A DNA stretch of 64,000 nt from JAVMKJ01 sp031732855 (GTDB lineage: Bacteria > Pseudomonadota > Gammaproteobacteria > Competibacterales > Competibacteraceae): assembly GCA_031732855.1 (NCBI GenBank), contig JAVMKJ010000110.1, positions 33,046-97,045 on the forward strand. The letters are read 5' to 3'. A model generated the notes under the pieces. The model searched no databases and had not been told where the DNA came from. It saw only the letters and a program-made list of their open reading frames with translations. This document shows positions 1 through 8,594 of the stretch, piece after piece. Each line of letters begins with the position of its first letter. The first letter of the stretch is position 1. Both the position numbers and the translations under genes were made by a program.

Positions 1-326
1 AAACCGCGCAGTAGCGGAAACTTGGCCAGGTAAAGGACGATGGCTGCATTCCCAAAAATGGGTTCGGCCAAGCTAACCAGCGGAAAAGCGGCCAGAGCCA
101 GAGCCAGCAACCGCCCGCTCCCCCGTTGCGTGCGCCTGAAATCGTCCCAAGCGGTGAGACAAGGACCCAGCATCAGGATCAGTATGACCCCCTCAAAGAG
201 GGGATCGTCCCAGGACGACTGAAACACTGCCTGGAACGCGAGCCGGAGCGGAATCCAGATCCCGCCGATCACGGCGGCGGCGATCAGGCAAATCCGGTTG
301 AATTGAGGCGAGACTCGGAACTCCAC
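1..326 (-). CDS. Partial membrane protein of unknown function, cut by the window edge
   Basis: An open frame on the minus strand runs off the left edge of the window. From a GTG at 326 it reads VEFRVSPQFNRICLIAAAVI and continues through alternating hydrophobic stretches such as the segment around VILILMLGP and a Leu/Ala-rich stretch. This fits an inner-membrane protein with two or three spans in the visible part. No ATG or clear ribosome binding site precedes the GTG, and the frame stays open upstream to a TGA near 422, so the start is uncertain. An internal ATG in VILILMLGP is an alternative. I do not recognise the family. It lies downstream of rpsT on the same strand. Confidence 0.4.
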   Translation of the reverse strand, partial: MEFRVSPQFNRICLIAAAVIGGIWIPLRLAFQAVFQSSWDDPLFEGVILILMLGPCLTAWDDFRRTQRGSGRLLALALAAFPLVSLAEPIFGNAAIVLYLAKFPLLRG

Positions 327-503
327 AATCAGCGTACCGAACGATAGACCACCCTTCGCTGGCGCTCGCCGGACACTTGCCGCCAGAGTTGCCCCCGACG
401 GGCGCGGAAAAAGCCGGCGCGGCTCAGCAGGTCATATTTTCCCGCCTGGAATCGCCCGAAGAGGGAACTCTTACGGATGGGAAAAATTATGAAGGCGGGG
501 CGT

Positions 504-770
504 TCAGGCCTGCATGGCACGGATGTGGTGGGTCAAGCGGCTCTTGTGGCGGGCGGCCTTGTTGGCGTGAATCAGCCCCTTGCGCGCCATGCGGTCGATT
601 ATCGGCAGGGCGGTCTGGTACTCCGACTCGGCCTTCGCCTTGTCTCCGGTATCGATAGCTTTGATCACGCGCTTGATGTAGGTGCGCAGCATGGAACGCA
701 TGCTGGCATTATGCTGGCGATGCTTTTCCGCCTGACGGGCGCGCTTCTTCGCTTGAACGGTATTGGCCAA
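504..770 (-). CDS. rpsT: 30S ribosomal protein S20
   Basis: The 88-residue basic protein starts MANTVQAKKRARQAEKHRQH and ends in HKSRLTHHIRAMQA, the normal length and composition of bacterial S20, which binds 16S rRNA early in 30S assembly. The Shine-Dalgarno AAGGAG lies just upstream of the start. It is divergent from murJ, the arrangement found in Pseudomonas and E. coli. A near-consensus promoter lies about 60 to 90 bases upstream. Confidence 0.97.
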   Translation of the reverse strand: MANTVQAKKRARQAEKHRQHNASMRSMLRTYIKRVIKAIDTGDKAKAESEYQTALPIIDRMARKGLIHANKAARHKSRLTHHIRAMQA

Positions 771-831
771 GTTAAATACTCCTTACGACACAACAGGATA
801 AACGTAGCAGGGTTAGGGTGCAAAAGGATTG

Positions 832-862
832 ATAATATCGGCAGTTCCCGCCGCTCTGTCAA
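832..862 (-). promoter_or_regulatory. Sigma-70 promoter for rpsT
   Basis: On the minus strand a perfect -35 hexamer TTGACA (857-862) is followed after 17 to 19 bases by GATATT/TATTAT. The 5' leader to the rpsT start would be roughly 55 bases, a usual length for this autoregulated gene. Confidence 0.6.
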
Positions 863-948
863 TCCCCATGCCCGGCGCCGCGCTGACAGTCCCGGCCGAT
901 CCCGCTATTATCCTCGCCTTCCAAACCGCAGTGCAGGATCGTGTTGTC

Positions 949-2484
949 ATGAGCAAGGCCCTCCTCAAATCGACCGGCATCGTCAGCGCCATGACCTCGC
1001 TGTCCCGGGTGACCGGCTTTATCCGCGACATGGTCTACGCCCAGATGTTCGGAGCCGGGGCCGGTACCGACGCCTTCTTCGTGGCCTTCCGCATTCCCAA
1101 CTTTCTGCGCCGGCTGTTCGCCGAAGGAGCCTTTTCGCAGGCCTTCGTGCCGGTGTTCTCGGAATACCAGACCCAGCGTTCCCGCGAGGAACTCCAGGAA
1201 CTGGTGGATCAGGTCGCCGGCACGCTGGGCGCGATCCTGCTGCTGATCAGCGCCATCGGGGTGCTGGCCGCGCCGGTGCTGATCCTGCTGTTCGCGCCGG
1301 GGTTCACCGCCGACGCCGGCAAGTACGAGCTGACGGTGGAGATGCTGCGGATCACCTTCCCCTACCTGCTGTTCATCTCGCTGACCGCCTTCGCCGGGGG
1401 AGTGCTGAACAGTTGCGGGAAGTTCGCCATCCCGGCGGTAACCCCGGTGCTGCTGAACCTGACCATGATCGCCGCCGCCTTGTGGCTCGCTCCCCGGATG
1501 GAACAGCCGGTGGTGGGACTGGCCTGGGGGGTGTTCATCGCCGGGGTCATCCAGTTGAGCTTCCAAATCCCCTTTCTGCGCCAAGTGAAGCTGCTGCCGC
1601 GCCCGCGCTGGGGCTGGGCGGCCCAAGGCGTGCAACAGGTGCTGAAGCTGATGCTGCCGGCGCTGTTCGGCTCCTCGGTGGCCCAGGTCAACTTGCTGAT
1701 CGATACGGTGCTGGCCTCGTTCCTGGTCTCGGGCAGCGTCAGTTGGCTGTACTACTCCGACCGGCTGGTGGAATTCCCGCTCGGAATTTTCGGCGTGGCG
1801 CTGGGCACGGTGATCCTGCCCAAGCTGTCGCGCCATCACGCCAGCGCCGAGACGGTCCATTTTTCCCATACCCTGGACTGGGCCTTGCGCTGGGCCCTGC
1901 TGATCGGAGTGCCGGCGACGGTGGCGCTGATTCTGCTCTCCGGGCCGATACTCTCCGCGTTGTTCCAGTACGGCGAGTTCGACGCCCGCGACGTGGCAAT
2001 GTCCACCCGCAGCCTGATGGCCTTTGCCCTCGGCCTGGTGGCGTTCATGCTGATCAAGGTGCTGGCGCCGGGCTTCTACGCCCGCCAGGACACCCGCAGC
2101 CCGGTCAAGTATGGCCTGATCGCGATGGGCGCCAACACCGCGCTGGTGTTGATGCTGATCTGGCCGCTGGCCCATGCCGGATTGGCGCTGGCCACCTCGC
2201 TGGCCGCTTTCCTCAACGCCGGGCTGCTGTTTTTCAACCTGCGGCGGCGGGACATTTACCAGCCACGCGCGGGATGGGTGAAATTTCTGGCGCAGTTGGC
2301 CGCGGCGAATCTGGCGATGGGGCTGATCTTGTGGTTCGGCGCGGGGAGCTTGGAACACTGGCTGAACGCCAGCGCACGGGAACGGTTGTGGCATCTGATC
2401 TGGCTGCTCGTCGCCGGTGGGGGCGGCTATCTGCTGGCGGTGCTGGCGGTGGGGATACGGCCACGGCATTTGCTGCATGGGTAG
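949..2484 (+). CDS. murJ: Lipid II flippase MurJ (MviN)
   Basis: The 511-residue integral membrane protein flips lipid II across the inner membrane during peptidoglycan synthesis. It starts MSKALLKSTGIVSAMTSLSR and carries the family's N-terminal pattern SRVTGFIRD, AGTDAFFVAFRIPNFLRRLF and EGAFSQAFVPVFSEY, followed by about 14 hydrophobic segments. The ATG at 949 is chosen because it gives the conserved N-terminus; the frame is open upstream to 829 without family similarity. It heads the plus-strand run murJ-ribF-ileS-lspA-ispH and is divergent from rpsT. Confidence 0.96.
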   Translation: MSKALLKSTGIVSAMTSLSRVTGFIRDMVYAQMFGAGAGTDAFFVAFRIPNFLRRLFAEGAFSQAFVPVFSEYQTQRSREELQELVDQVAGTLGAILLLISAIGVLAAPVLILLFAPGFTADAGKYELTVEMLRITFPYLLFISLTAFAGGVLNSCGKFAIPAVTPVLLNLTMIAAALWLAPRMEQPVVGLAWGVFIAGVIQLSFQIPFLRQVKLLPRPRWGWAAQGVQQVLKLMLPALFGSSVAQVNLLIDTVLASFLVSGSVSWLYYSDRLVEFPLGIFGVALGTVILPKLSRHHASAETVHFSHTLDWALRWALLIGVPATVALILLSGPILSALFQYGEFDARDVAMSTRSLMAFALGLVAFMLIKVLAPGFYARQDTRSPVKYGLIAMGANTALVLMLIWPLAHAGLALATSLAAFLNAGLLFFNLRRRDIYQPRAGWVKFLAQLAAANLAMGLILWFGAGSLEHWLNASARERLWHLIWLLVAGGGGYLLAVLAVGIRPRHLLHG

Positions 2485-2492
2485 GTCCCGTT

Positions 2493-2517
2493 CCCCTCGC
2501 CCGCTTGCGGGAGAGGT
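2493..2517. repeat. REP-like palindrome CCCCTCGCCC...GGGAGAGG
   Basis: A short imperfect palindrome of the form CCCTC-CCC, short loop, GGGAGAGG lies 8 bases after the murJ stop. Similar elements recur near 3636, 22478, 58805 and 59746, all in intergenic or gene-terminal positions, so this is a dispersed repeat family rather than a chance hairpin. The murJ-ribF gap of 195 bases holds no gene that I can see. Confidence 0.55.
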
Positions 2518-2679
2518 GGCCATGCAAAAACGCCTCCGCGCGGCAACGCCCGCCGTGCCGCGGTCGATCCCGCAAGGAATCTGAACCCCGCCGTCTTCCA
2601 AGATGTCAGGAATCGGGCGATTACCCCTATAATGCCGACTTTCGCCCGCAACCCACCCCCTATCTTCCCCAAAACCGGC

Positions 2680-3681
2680 ATGGAATTGATTCGCGGTCAG
2701 CACAACCTGAGGCCCCGCCACCGGGGCTGCGTCGCCACCATCGGCAATTTCGATGGGGTGCATCTCGGCCATCAGGCGATCCTCGCCCAACTGGCCGAGC
2801 AGGCCGCGCGCCTGCATCTGCCGCGGCTCGTCATCACCTTCGAGCCGCAGCCGCAGGAGTTCTTTGCCGGTCCCACGGCGCCCCCGGCCCGGCTGATGCG
2901 ACTGCGGGAGAAACTGCTGGCACTGGATGGTCTGGGCATCGAACGAGTGCTGTGCCTGGAATTCGACCACCGGCTGGCGGCGATGCCGGCGGAAGCGTTC
3001 ATCGATGAACTGCTCGTGCATCGGCTGGACATCCGATATCTGGTGATCGGCGACGATTTCCGCTTCGGCCACCGCCGCGCCGGCGATTTCGCGATGCTGG
3101 TCGAAGCTGGCCGGCGCCAGGGTTTCGAGGTTGCCGACAACCACAGTTACATCGTGGACGGCGAGCGGGTCAGCAGCACGCGCATCCGTCAGGCGCTGAG
3201 CCAGGGCGAACTGGAGCTGGCGGCGCGACTGCTGGGCCGACCCTACGACATGTGCGGGCGGGTGGCGCACGGCGACCGCCGCGGCCGTACCCTCGGTTAT
3301 CCGACCGCCAACATCCACCTGCACCGCCGTGTCACCCCGGTCTACGGCGTCTACGCGGTGCTGACGAGCGGTCCCGGCCTGCCGCCCTGGCCCGGCGCCG
3401 CCAACGTCGGCCGCCGTCCGACCGTGCAGGGCGTCCGCGAGCAACTGGAAGTGCACCTGCTCGATTTCCAGGGCGATCTCTACGGCCGGCACGTCAAAGT
3501 CGATTTCCTGCGCTATCTCCGCCCCGAGCAACGCTTCGAATCCCTGGACGCCTTGCGGCGACAAATCCAGCGGGACGAGTCGGACGCCCGGGCCTATTTT
3601 GCGGCGCGAGGCATTCAAATCCCTCTCTCCCCCAACCCCTCTCCGCCCAGGGGAGAGGGGAATTTGAGCACCGGTTTTTAG
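2680..3681 (+). CDS. ribF: Bifunctional riboflavin kinase / FAD synthetase
   Basis: The protein converts riboflavin to FMN and FMN to FAD. The FAD synthetase domain shows CVATIGNFDGVHLGHQ near the N-terminus and the SSTRIR motif around residue 165. The C-terminal riboflavin kinase domain shows GRTLGYPTANI. The ATG at 2680 gives MELIRGQHNL, matching the E. coli start MKLIRGIHNL; the frame is open 48 bases further up. At 333 residues it is about 20 longer than E. coli RibF. The extra C-terminal residues (from about 314) are encoded by a REP-like palindrome. ileS follows after 9 bases. Confidence 0.96.
   Translation: MELIRGQHNLRPRHRGCVATIGNFDGVHLGHQAILAQLAEQAARLHLPRLVITFEPQPQEFFAGPTAPPARLMRLREKLLALDGLGIERVLCLEFDHRLAAMPAEAFIDELLVHRLDIRYLVIGDDFRFGHRRAGDFAMLVEAGRRQGFEVADNHSYIVDGERVSSTRIRQALSQGELELAARLLGRPYDMCGRVAHGDRRGRTLGYPTANIHLHRRVTPVYGVYAVLTSGPGLPPWPGAANVGRRPTVQGVREQLEVHLLDFQGDLYGRHVKVDFLRYLRPEQRFESLDALRRQIQRDESDARAYFAARGIQIPLSPNPSPPRGEGNLSTGF
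3636..3660. repeat. REP-like palindrome inside the 3' end of ribF
   Basis: The arms CCCCTCTCC (3636-3644) and GGAGAGGGG (3652-3660) are perfect complements with a 7-base loop, preceded by a related CCCTCTCTCCCCC stretch at 3621. The element is translated as part of RibF, giving the low-complexity tail SPNPSPPRGEG. It belongs to the same family as the palindromes at 2493, 22478, 58805 and 59746. Confidence 0.65.
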
Positions 3682-3690
3682 AGGTTCACC

Positions 3691-6525
3691 GTGGCCGATT
3701 ACAAAGACACTCTCAATCTTCCCCAGACCGCTTTCCCGATGAAGGCCGATCTCGCCAGGCGCGAGCCGGACCTGCTGCACTACTGGCGGGAGCTGGATCT
3801 GTACCGCCGGCAGCGGGCCGAATTCGCCGGCCGGCCGAAATTCGTGCTGCACGACGGTCCGCCCTACGCCAACGGGGTCATTCACATCGGCCACGCCGTC
3901 AACAAGGTTCTCAAGGACATCATCGTCAAGTCCCGTACCCTCAGCGGTTTCGACGCTCCCTACGTGCCGGGCTGGGATTGCCACGGCCTGCCGATCGAGC
4001 AGGTGGTGGAGAAAAAGCTGGGCAAGGTCGGGGTCAAGGTGGACGCCCGCCAGTTCCGCGACGCCTGCCGCGCCTTCGCCGCCGAGCAGGTGGCCAGCCA
4101 GAGCACCGATTTCCAGCGGCTGGGGGTTCTGGGCGACTGGGAACACCCCTATCTCACCATGGATTTCCGGGCCGAGGCCGACATCGTGCGTTCGCTGGCG
4201 CGGATCGTGGCCAACGGCCACCTGTATCGCGGTTCCAAGCCGGTGTACTGGTGCATCGACTGCGGCTCGGCGCTGGCCGAGGCCGAGGTGGAGTATGAAG
4301 ATCGCGAGTCGCCGGCCATCGACGTGCGTTTCCCGGTGGCGAATCCGGCGGCGCTGCTGGCCCGTCTCCGTCACGTCGAGGGCCATGAAGGCAAGGGGCC
4401 GCTGTCCGTGGTGATCTGGACCACCACCCCGTGGACCCTGCCGGCCAACCGGGCGGTGGCGGTCAACCCGGCCTTTGAATACGTGGTGGTCCAGGTGGAA
4501 ACCGACCACGGTCAGGAGCGGCTGATCGTCGCCGAACCGCTGCTCAAGGACTCGCTGGCGCGCTGGCGGATCGAACGCTATCAGGTGGTCGCCTACGGCT
4601 CCGGCGCGGATTTGGAAGGGCTGGCGCTGCGCCATCCGTTCTACGATCGCGAGGTGCCGGCGATCCTGGGCGATCACGTCACCACCGAGGCCGGTACCGG
4701 CGCGGTGCATACCGCTCCCGCCCACGGCCAGGAGGACTACGTGGTCGGTTCCCGCTACGGCCTCCCGGTGGACAACCCGGTGGGACCGGACGGCAAGTTT
4801 CTGCCCGACACCCCGCTGTTCGGCGGGCTGCACGTGTTCGCCGCCAACGAGCGGGTGATCGACGCCCTCAAGGCCCACGGGATGCTGCTGCGGGTGGCCC
4901 GCCTGCAACACAGCTACCCGCACTGCTGGCGGCACAAAACCCCCATCATCTTCCGCGCCACCCCGCAATGGTTCGTCGGCATGGAGCAACACGGGCTGCG
5001 CGCCGGCGCCCTGGCCGAGATCAAGAAGGTGCGCTTCACTCCGGACTGGGGCGAGGCGCGGATTCAGGGCATGGTGGAGAACCGCCCCGACTGGTGCATG
5101 TCCCGACAGCGCTACTGGGGAGTGCCGATCACCCTGTTCACCCACAGGAAAACCGGCGCGTTGCACCCGAACACGCTGGAACTGATGGAACAGGCCGCGC
5201 GGCGCATCGAACGGGGCGGCATCGACGCCTGGTTCGATCTCGACCCGGCCGAACTGCTGGGCGCCGAAGCGGCGGATTACAACAAGATCGCCGACACCCT
5301 GGACGTGTGGTTCGATTCCGGCACGACTCATCTTTCGGTGCTGGAGCGCCGACCCGAGTTACATTTCCCGGCGGAGCTGTACCTGGAGGGCTCGGACCAG
5401 CACCGCGGCTGGTTCCAGTCCTCGCTGCTGGCCTCGGTGGCGATGCGCGGCGTCGCGCCCTACCGGGGGCTGCTGACCCATGGCTTCACCGTGGACGCCC
5501 AGGGCCGCAAGATGTCCAAGTCGCTGGGCAACGTGGTCGCGCCGCAGAAAGTGGTCAATTCGCTGGGTGCGGACGTGCTGCGGCTGTGGGTGGCGGCGAC
5601 GGATTATCGCGGCGAAATGGGCGTCTCCGACGAGATCCTCAAGCGCATGGCCGATTCGTACCGACGGATGCGCAACACCGCCCGCTTTCTGCTGGCCAAT
5701 CTCAACGGTTTCGACCCAGCGCGGCATGTATTGTCGCCGGGGCGGATGCTGGCGCTGGACCGCTGGGCGGTGGACCGCACCCGCCGCTTGCAGGAGGAAA
5801 TCCTGGAGGCTTACGACCAGTACCTGTTCCACCTGATCTACCAGAAAATTCACAATTTCTGCTCGGTGGATCTGGGCAGCCTGTACCTGGACATCATCAA
5901 GGACCGCCAGTACACCACCGGGCGCGACAGCGTCGCCCGCCGTTCGGCGCAGACCGCGATGTACCACATCGTGGAGGCGATGACCCGCTGGCTGGCGCCG
6001 ATCCTCAGTTTCACCGCCGAGGAGATCTGGCGGCACCTGCCCGGCGAACGTGGCCCGTCGGTGTTCCTGGCGACGTGGTACGCCGGCTTGTTCGCGGCCG
6101 GCGACGACGAGCCGCTCGACGCCGCGTTTTGGGATCGCTTGATCGGCGTGCGCGAGGCCGTCAGCAAGGAACTGGAGAAACTGCGGGTGGCGGGCGGCAT
6201 CGGCTCGGGATTGGACGCCGAGGTGGATCTCTACGGCGATGGCGAGCTGGCCATCGATCTCGGCCGGCTCGGGGATGAACTGCGATTTTTTCTGATCACC
6301 TCCCACGCCCGCGTTCATCCCCTGGCCGCCAAACCGGAGGATGCGGCGGACGCGCGGGTCGACGGCCAGCCGCTGGCGATCCGGGTCGCGCCCAGCGCCC
6401 ACGCCAAATGCGTGCGTTGCTGGCATCATCGCGAGGACGTGGGACGGAACGCCGATCATCCCGAACTGTGCGGACGCTGCGTGGAGAATGCGTTCGGGGC
6501 GGGGGAAGAAAGAAAATTCGTCTAA
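3691..6525 (+). CDS. ileS: Isoleucyl-tRNA synthetase
   Basis: The 944-residue class I synthetase charges tRNA-Ile. The HIGH signature appears in PYANGVIHIGHAVNK near residue 65, the CP1 editing domain follows, and the KMSKS loop appears as GRKMSKSLGN near residue 610. The C-terminal zinc finger is present as CVRCWHHREDVG and CGRCVENAF. The start is a GTG at 3691 preceded by the purine-rich TAGAGG; it gives the usual MADYKDTLNLPQTAFPMKADL. ribF ends 9 bases upstream and lspA starts 29 bases downstream, as in the conserved ribF-ileS-lspA order. Confidence 0.98.
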   Translation: MADYKDTLNLPQTAFPMKADLARREPDLLHYWRELDLYRRQRAEFAGRPKFVLHDGPPYANGVIHIGHAVNKVLKDIIVKSRTLSGFDAPYVPGWDCHGLPIEQVVEKKLGKVGVKVDARQFRDACRAFAAEQVASQSTDFQRLGVLGDWEHPYLTMDFRAEADIVRSLARIVANGHLYRGSKPVYWCIDCGSALAEAEVEYEDRESPAIDVRFPVANPAALLARLRHVEGHEGKGPLSVVIWTTTPWTLPANRAVAVNPAFEYVVVQVETDHGQERLIVAEPLLKDSLARWRIERYQVVAYGSGADLEGLALRHPFYDREVPAILGDHVTTEAGTGAVHTAPAHGQEDYVVGSRYGLPVDNPVGPDGKFLPDTPLFGGLHVFAANERVIDALKAHGMLLRVARLQHSYPHCWRHKTPIIFRATPQWFVGMEQHGLRAGALAEIKKVRFTPDWGEARIQGMVENRPDWCMSRQRYWGVPITLFTHRKTGALHPNTLELMEQAARRIERGGIDAWFDLDPAELLGAEAADYNKIADTLDVWFDSGTTHLSVLERRPELHFPAELYLEGSDQHRGWFQSSLLASVAMRGVAPYRGLLTHGFTVDAQGRKMSKSLGNVVAPQKVVNSLGADVLRLWVAATDYRGEMGVSDEILKRMADSYRRMRNTARFLLANLNGFDPARHVLSPGRMLALDRWAVDRTRRLQEEILEAYDQYLFHLIYQKIHNFCSVDLGSLYLDIIKDRQYTTGRDSVARRSAQTAMYHIVEAMTRWLAPILSFTAEEIWRHLPGERGPSVFLATWYAGLFAAGDDEPLDAAFWDRLIGVREAVSKELEKLRVAGGIGSGLDAEVDLYGDGELAIDLGRLGDELRFFLITSHARVHPLAAKPEDAADARVDGQPLAIRVAPSAHAKCVRCWHHREDVGRNADHPELCGRCVENAFGAGEERKFV

Positions 6526-6554
6526 TATGGTCCCCGGATAACCTGGACTCTCCC

Positions 6555-7043
6555 ATGCTGAAACAATGGTGGTGGCTCAGCGCCCTGGTGGTCGTGCTGG
6601 ATCAGGTCACCAAATACCTCGCCGAGACCTTGCTGGTGATGCATCAGCCGGTATCGGTGCTGCCGTCGTTCAATTTGATGCTGACCTACAACACCGGCGC
6701 GGCCTTCAGCTTTCTGGCCGGAGCCGGCGGCTGGCAGCGCTGGTTTTTTCTGGGACTGGGGTCGCTGGTCAGCATCGGCCTGATCGTCTGGCTGCGGCGA
6801 CTCGAGCCGGGGGATAAGTGGCTGGCGGCGGCGCTGGCGCTGATTCTGGGCGGAGCGGTCGGCAACCTGATCGACCGGGCCTGGCTGGGTCAGGTGATCG
6901 ATTTCATTCAACTCTATTACGATCGCTGGTATTGGCCGGCCTTCAACATCGCCGATTCGGCCATCACGGTCGGCGCGGCGTTGCTGATCGTGGAAAGCCT
7001 GTGGTCCAGGGACGCGGGCAGCATGAAGAATCCCGCCGGGTAA
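6555..7043 (+). CDS. lspA: Lipoprotein signal peptidase (signal peptidase II)
   Basis: This is a four-span inner-membrane aspartyl protease of 162 residues that removes prolipoprotein signal peptides. The two conserved Asp motifs are visible: GGAVGNLIDR and NIADSAITVG. YNTGAAFSFL is another family signature. The ATG at 6555 gives MLKQWWWLSALVVVLDQVTK, the usual N-terminus. In Pseudomonas and E. coli the next gene is the peptidyl-prolyl isomerase fkpB (slpA), but here ispH follows after 29 bases and fkpB is absent. Confidence 0.96.
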   Translation: MLKQWWWLSALVVVLDQVTKYLAETLLVMHQPVSVLPSFNLMLTYNTGAAFSFLAGAGGWQRWFFLGLGSLVSIGLIVWLRRLEPGDKWLAAALALILGGAVGNLIDRAWLGQVIDFIQLYYDRWYWPAFNIADSAITVGAALLIVESLWSRDAGSMKNPAG

Positions 7044-7072
7044 CTGTCCACTGTCCACTATGTAAGATCCAC

Positions 7073-8011
7073 ATGAGCGCTCTCATCCACCTTGCCAATC
7101 CCCGCGGCTTCTGCGCCGGGGTAGACCGGGCCATCGGCATCGTCGAGCGGGCGCTGGACCGGTTCGGCGCGCCGATTTACGTGCGCCACGAGGTGGTCCA
7201 CAACCGCTTCGTGGTCGACGACCTGCGCCGGCGGGGCGCGGTGTTCGTCGAGGAACTGGACGAGGTGCCGGACGGCGCGACGGTTATTTTCAGCGCTCAC
7301 GGGGTATCGCGGACAGTACGGGAGCAGGCGGCTCGGCGCGGTCTCAAGGTGTTTGACGCCACCTGCCCGCTGGTGACCAAGGTTCACACGGAAGTCAGCC
7401 GGCACGGTTGCGCCGGCCGCGAGGTGATCCTGATCGGCCACGCCGGCCATCCGGAGGTCGAGGGCACCATGGGCCAGTACGACGAAAGTCGGGGCGGGCG
7501 CATGTATCTGGTGGAAACGGTGGAGGATGTGGCGGCGCTGGACGTGCGCGATCCAAACGAACTGGCCTACGTCACCCAGACCACGCTGTCGGTGGACGAT
7601 ACCGCGCGGATCGTCGCCGCCCTGCGCGAGCGGTTCCCGGCGATCCAGGGGCCGCGCAAGGACGACATCTGCTACGCCACCCAAAACCGGCAGGACGCGG
7701 TCAAGGAGCTGTCGCGGCGCTGCCAGTTGCTGCTGGTGGTGGGTTCGCGCAACAGTTCCAACTCCAACCGGCTGCGGGAACTGGCGGAGAAGGAAGGCAC
7801 GCCGGCCTGGCTGATCGACGGCCCCGAGGATATCGATCCGGCGTGGCTGGCGGAGAAAACCGCCATCGGCGTGACCGCCGGCGCCTCGGCGCCCGAGGTG
7901 CTGGTCCGTCAGGTCATCGCCCGCCTGCGGGAACTGGGCGCGACGGCGGTCACCGAGAGCGCCGGGCGGGAGGAGAACGTGGTGTTCGCCCTGCCGCGGG
8001 AGTTGCGGTGA
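7073..8011 (+). CDS. ispH: 4-hydroxy-3-methylbut-2-enyl diphosphate reductase
   Basis: This FeS enzyme performs the last step of the MEP pathway, making IPP and DMAPP. The three cluster-binding cysteines lie in NPRGFCAGVDRA, DATCPLVTKVH and DDICYATQNRQ. The 312-residue length is normal. The ATG at 7073 gives MSALIHLANPRGFCAG; the frame is open upstream through lspA, without support. It is the last gene of the plus-strand run and faces the pilE end of the pilus operon across a hairpin terminator. Confidence 0.97.
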   Translation: MSALIHLANPRGFCAGVDRAIGIVERALDRFGAPIYVRHEVVHNRFVVDDLRRRGAVFVEELDEVPDGATVIFSAHGVSRTVREQAARRGLKVFDATCPLVTKVHTEVSRHGCAGREVILIGHAGHPEVEGTMGQYDESRGGRMYLVETVEDVAALDVRDPNELAYVTQTTLSVDDTARIVAALRERFPAIQGPRKDDICYATQNRQDAVKELSRRCQLLLVVGSRNSSNSNRLRELAEKEGTPAWLIDGPEDIDPAWLAEKTAIGVTAGASAPEVLVRQVIARLRELGATAVTESAGREENVVFALPRELR

Positions 8012-8045
8012 ATCAATGCCGGATAATGCTTGGCGCCGCAACAAT

Positions 8046-8070
8046 AAGGCCGGCAAGTTCGGCCGGCCTT
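8046..8070. terminator. Hairpin between convergent ispH and pilE
   Basis: AAGGCCGGC (8046-8054) and GCCGGCCTT (8062-8070) form a perfect 9-base stem with a 7-base loop. It sits 34 bases after ispH and 20 bases after the pilE stop on the other strand. There is no long T-run on either side, so a bidirectional terminator is likely but not certain. Confidence 0.6.
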
Positions 8071-8090
8071 ACCCTGTTCGACGCAGTGTT

Positions 8091-8594
8091 TCAACGCCAG
8101 CACTCATCCACCGTTTTGGTGGGGCTGTCCGTGAGGCCTCGAGCGCCCGTGTTGGTCAGAGTGAGCGTTTTACAGCCATCGCCGCTCTGCGCGCCGGTGG
8201 GAGCAGCCTGGAGGGTATAGGTATTTGCCGTCACCGCTGATAGGCTGAGGTTGTAGTACTTGGTTGCTCCCTCCTTGGGGGATGCCGTCAGGCCCGAATT
8301 TGGAAAGGATTGGATACCGCTGGTCGTGCTGGTGACAAGGTTAGGAGTACTGGCCCGATCCTGATCGTAGCGGTTGTTTGACGTGTAGTACCGCTCCATC
8401 CACTGCGCCGCCTCCAATAGCACGGCCTTGGCATCCGCGCGCCGGCTCTTCCTGATCTGTTCCAGGTAAGACGGGTAAGCGATAGCCGCAAGGATGGCGA
8501 CCACCGCCACCGTGATCATCAGTTCGATCAGGGTAAAGCCACGCCATTTTCCGAGGCTTTTCCGTCTTGTTTTTTGACTGTTACCGGCGTTCAT
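8091..8594 (-). CDS. pilE: Type IV pilus minor pilin PilE
   Basis: The 167-residue prepilin has a basic leader followed by G/FTLIELMITVAVVAILAAIA, the prepilin peptidase site with Glu5 and the hydrophobic N-terminal helix. Two cysteines near the C-terminus (DGCKTLTL and VDECWR) fit the C-terminal disulfide loop of pilins. In P. aeruginosa pilE is the last gene of the minor pilin operon next to ispH, exactly as here. Its ATG overlaps the last base of the pilY1 stop, so translation is probably coupled. The small gene pilY2, between pilY1 and pilE in P. aeruginosa, is missing. Confidence 0.9.
   Translation of the reverse strand: MNAGNSQKTRRKSLGKWRGFTLIELMITVAVVAILAAIAYPSYLEQIRKSRRADAKAVLLEAAQWMERYYTSNNRYDQDRASTPNLVTSTTSGIQSFPNSGLTASPKEGATKYYNLSLSAVTANTYTLQAAPTGAQSGDGCKTLTLTNTGARGLTDSPTKTVDECWR

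Noticed and set aside
329..520. A 63-codon minus-strand open frame between rpsT and the partial membrane gene
   Set aside because: It has no recognisable domain, overlaps the end of rpsT and its Arg-rich sequence looks like a chance frame in GC-rich DNA.
859..5331. A very long antisense open frame (about 1,490 codons) opposite murJ, ribF and ileS
   Set aside because: It mirrors highly conserved genes in GC-rich DNA and its translation is His/Gln/Gly-rich without domains; it is a codon-bias shadow.
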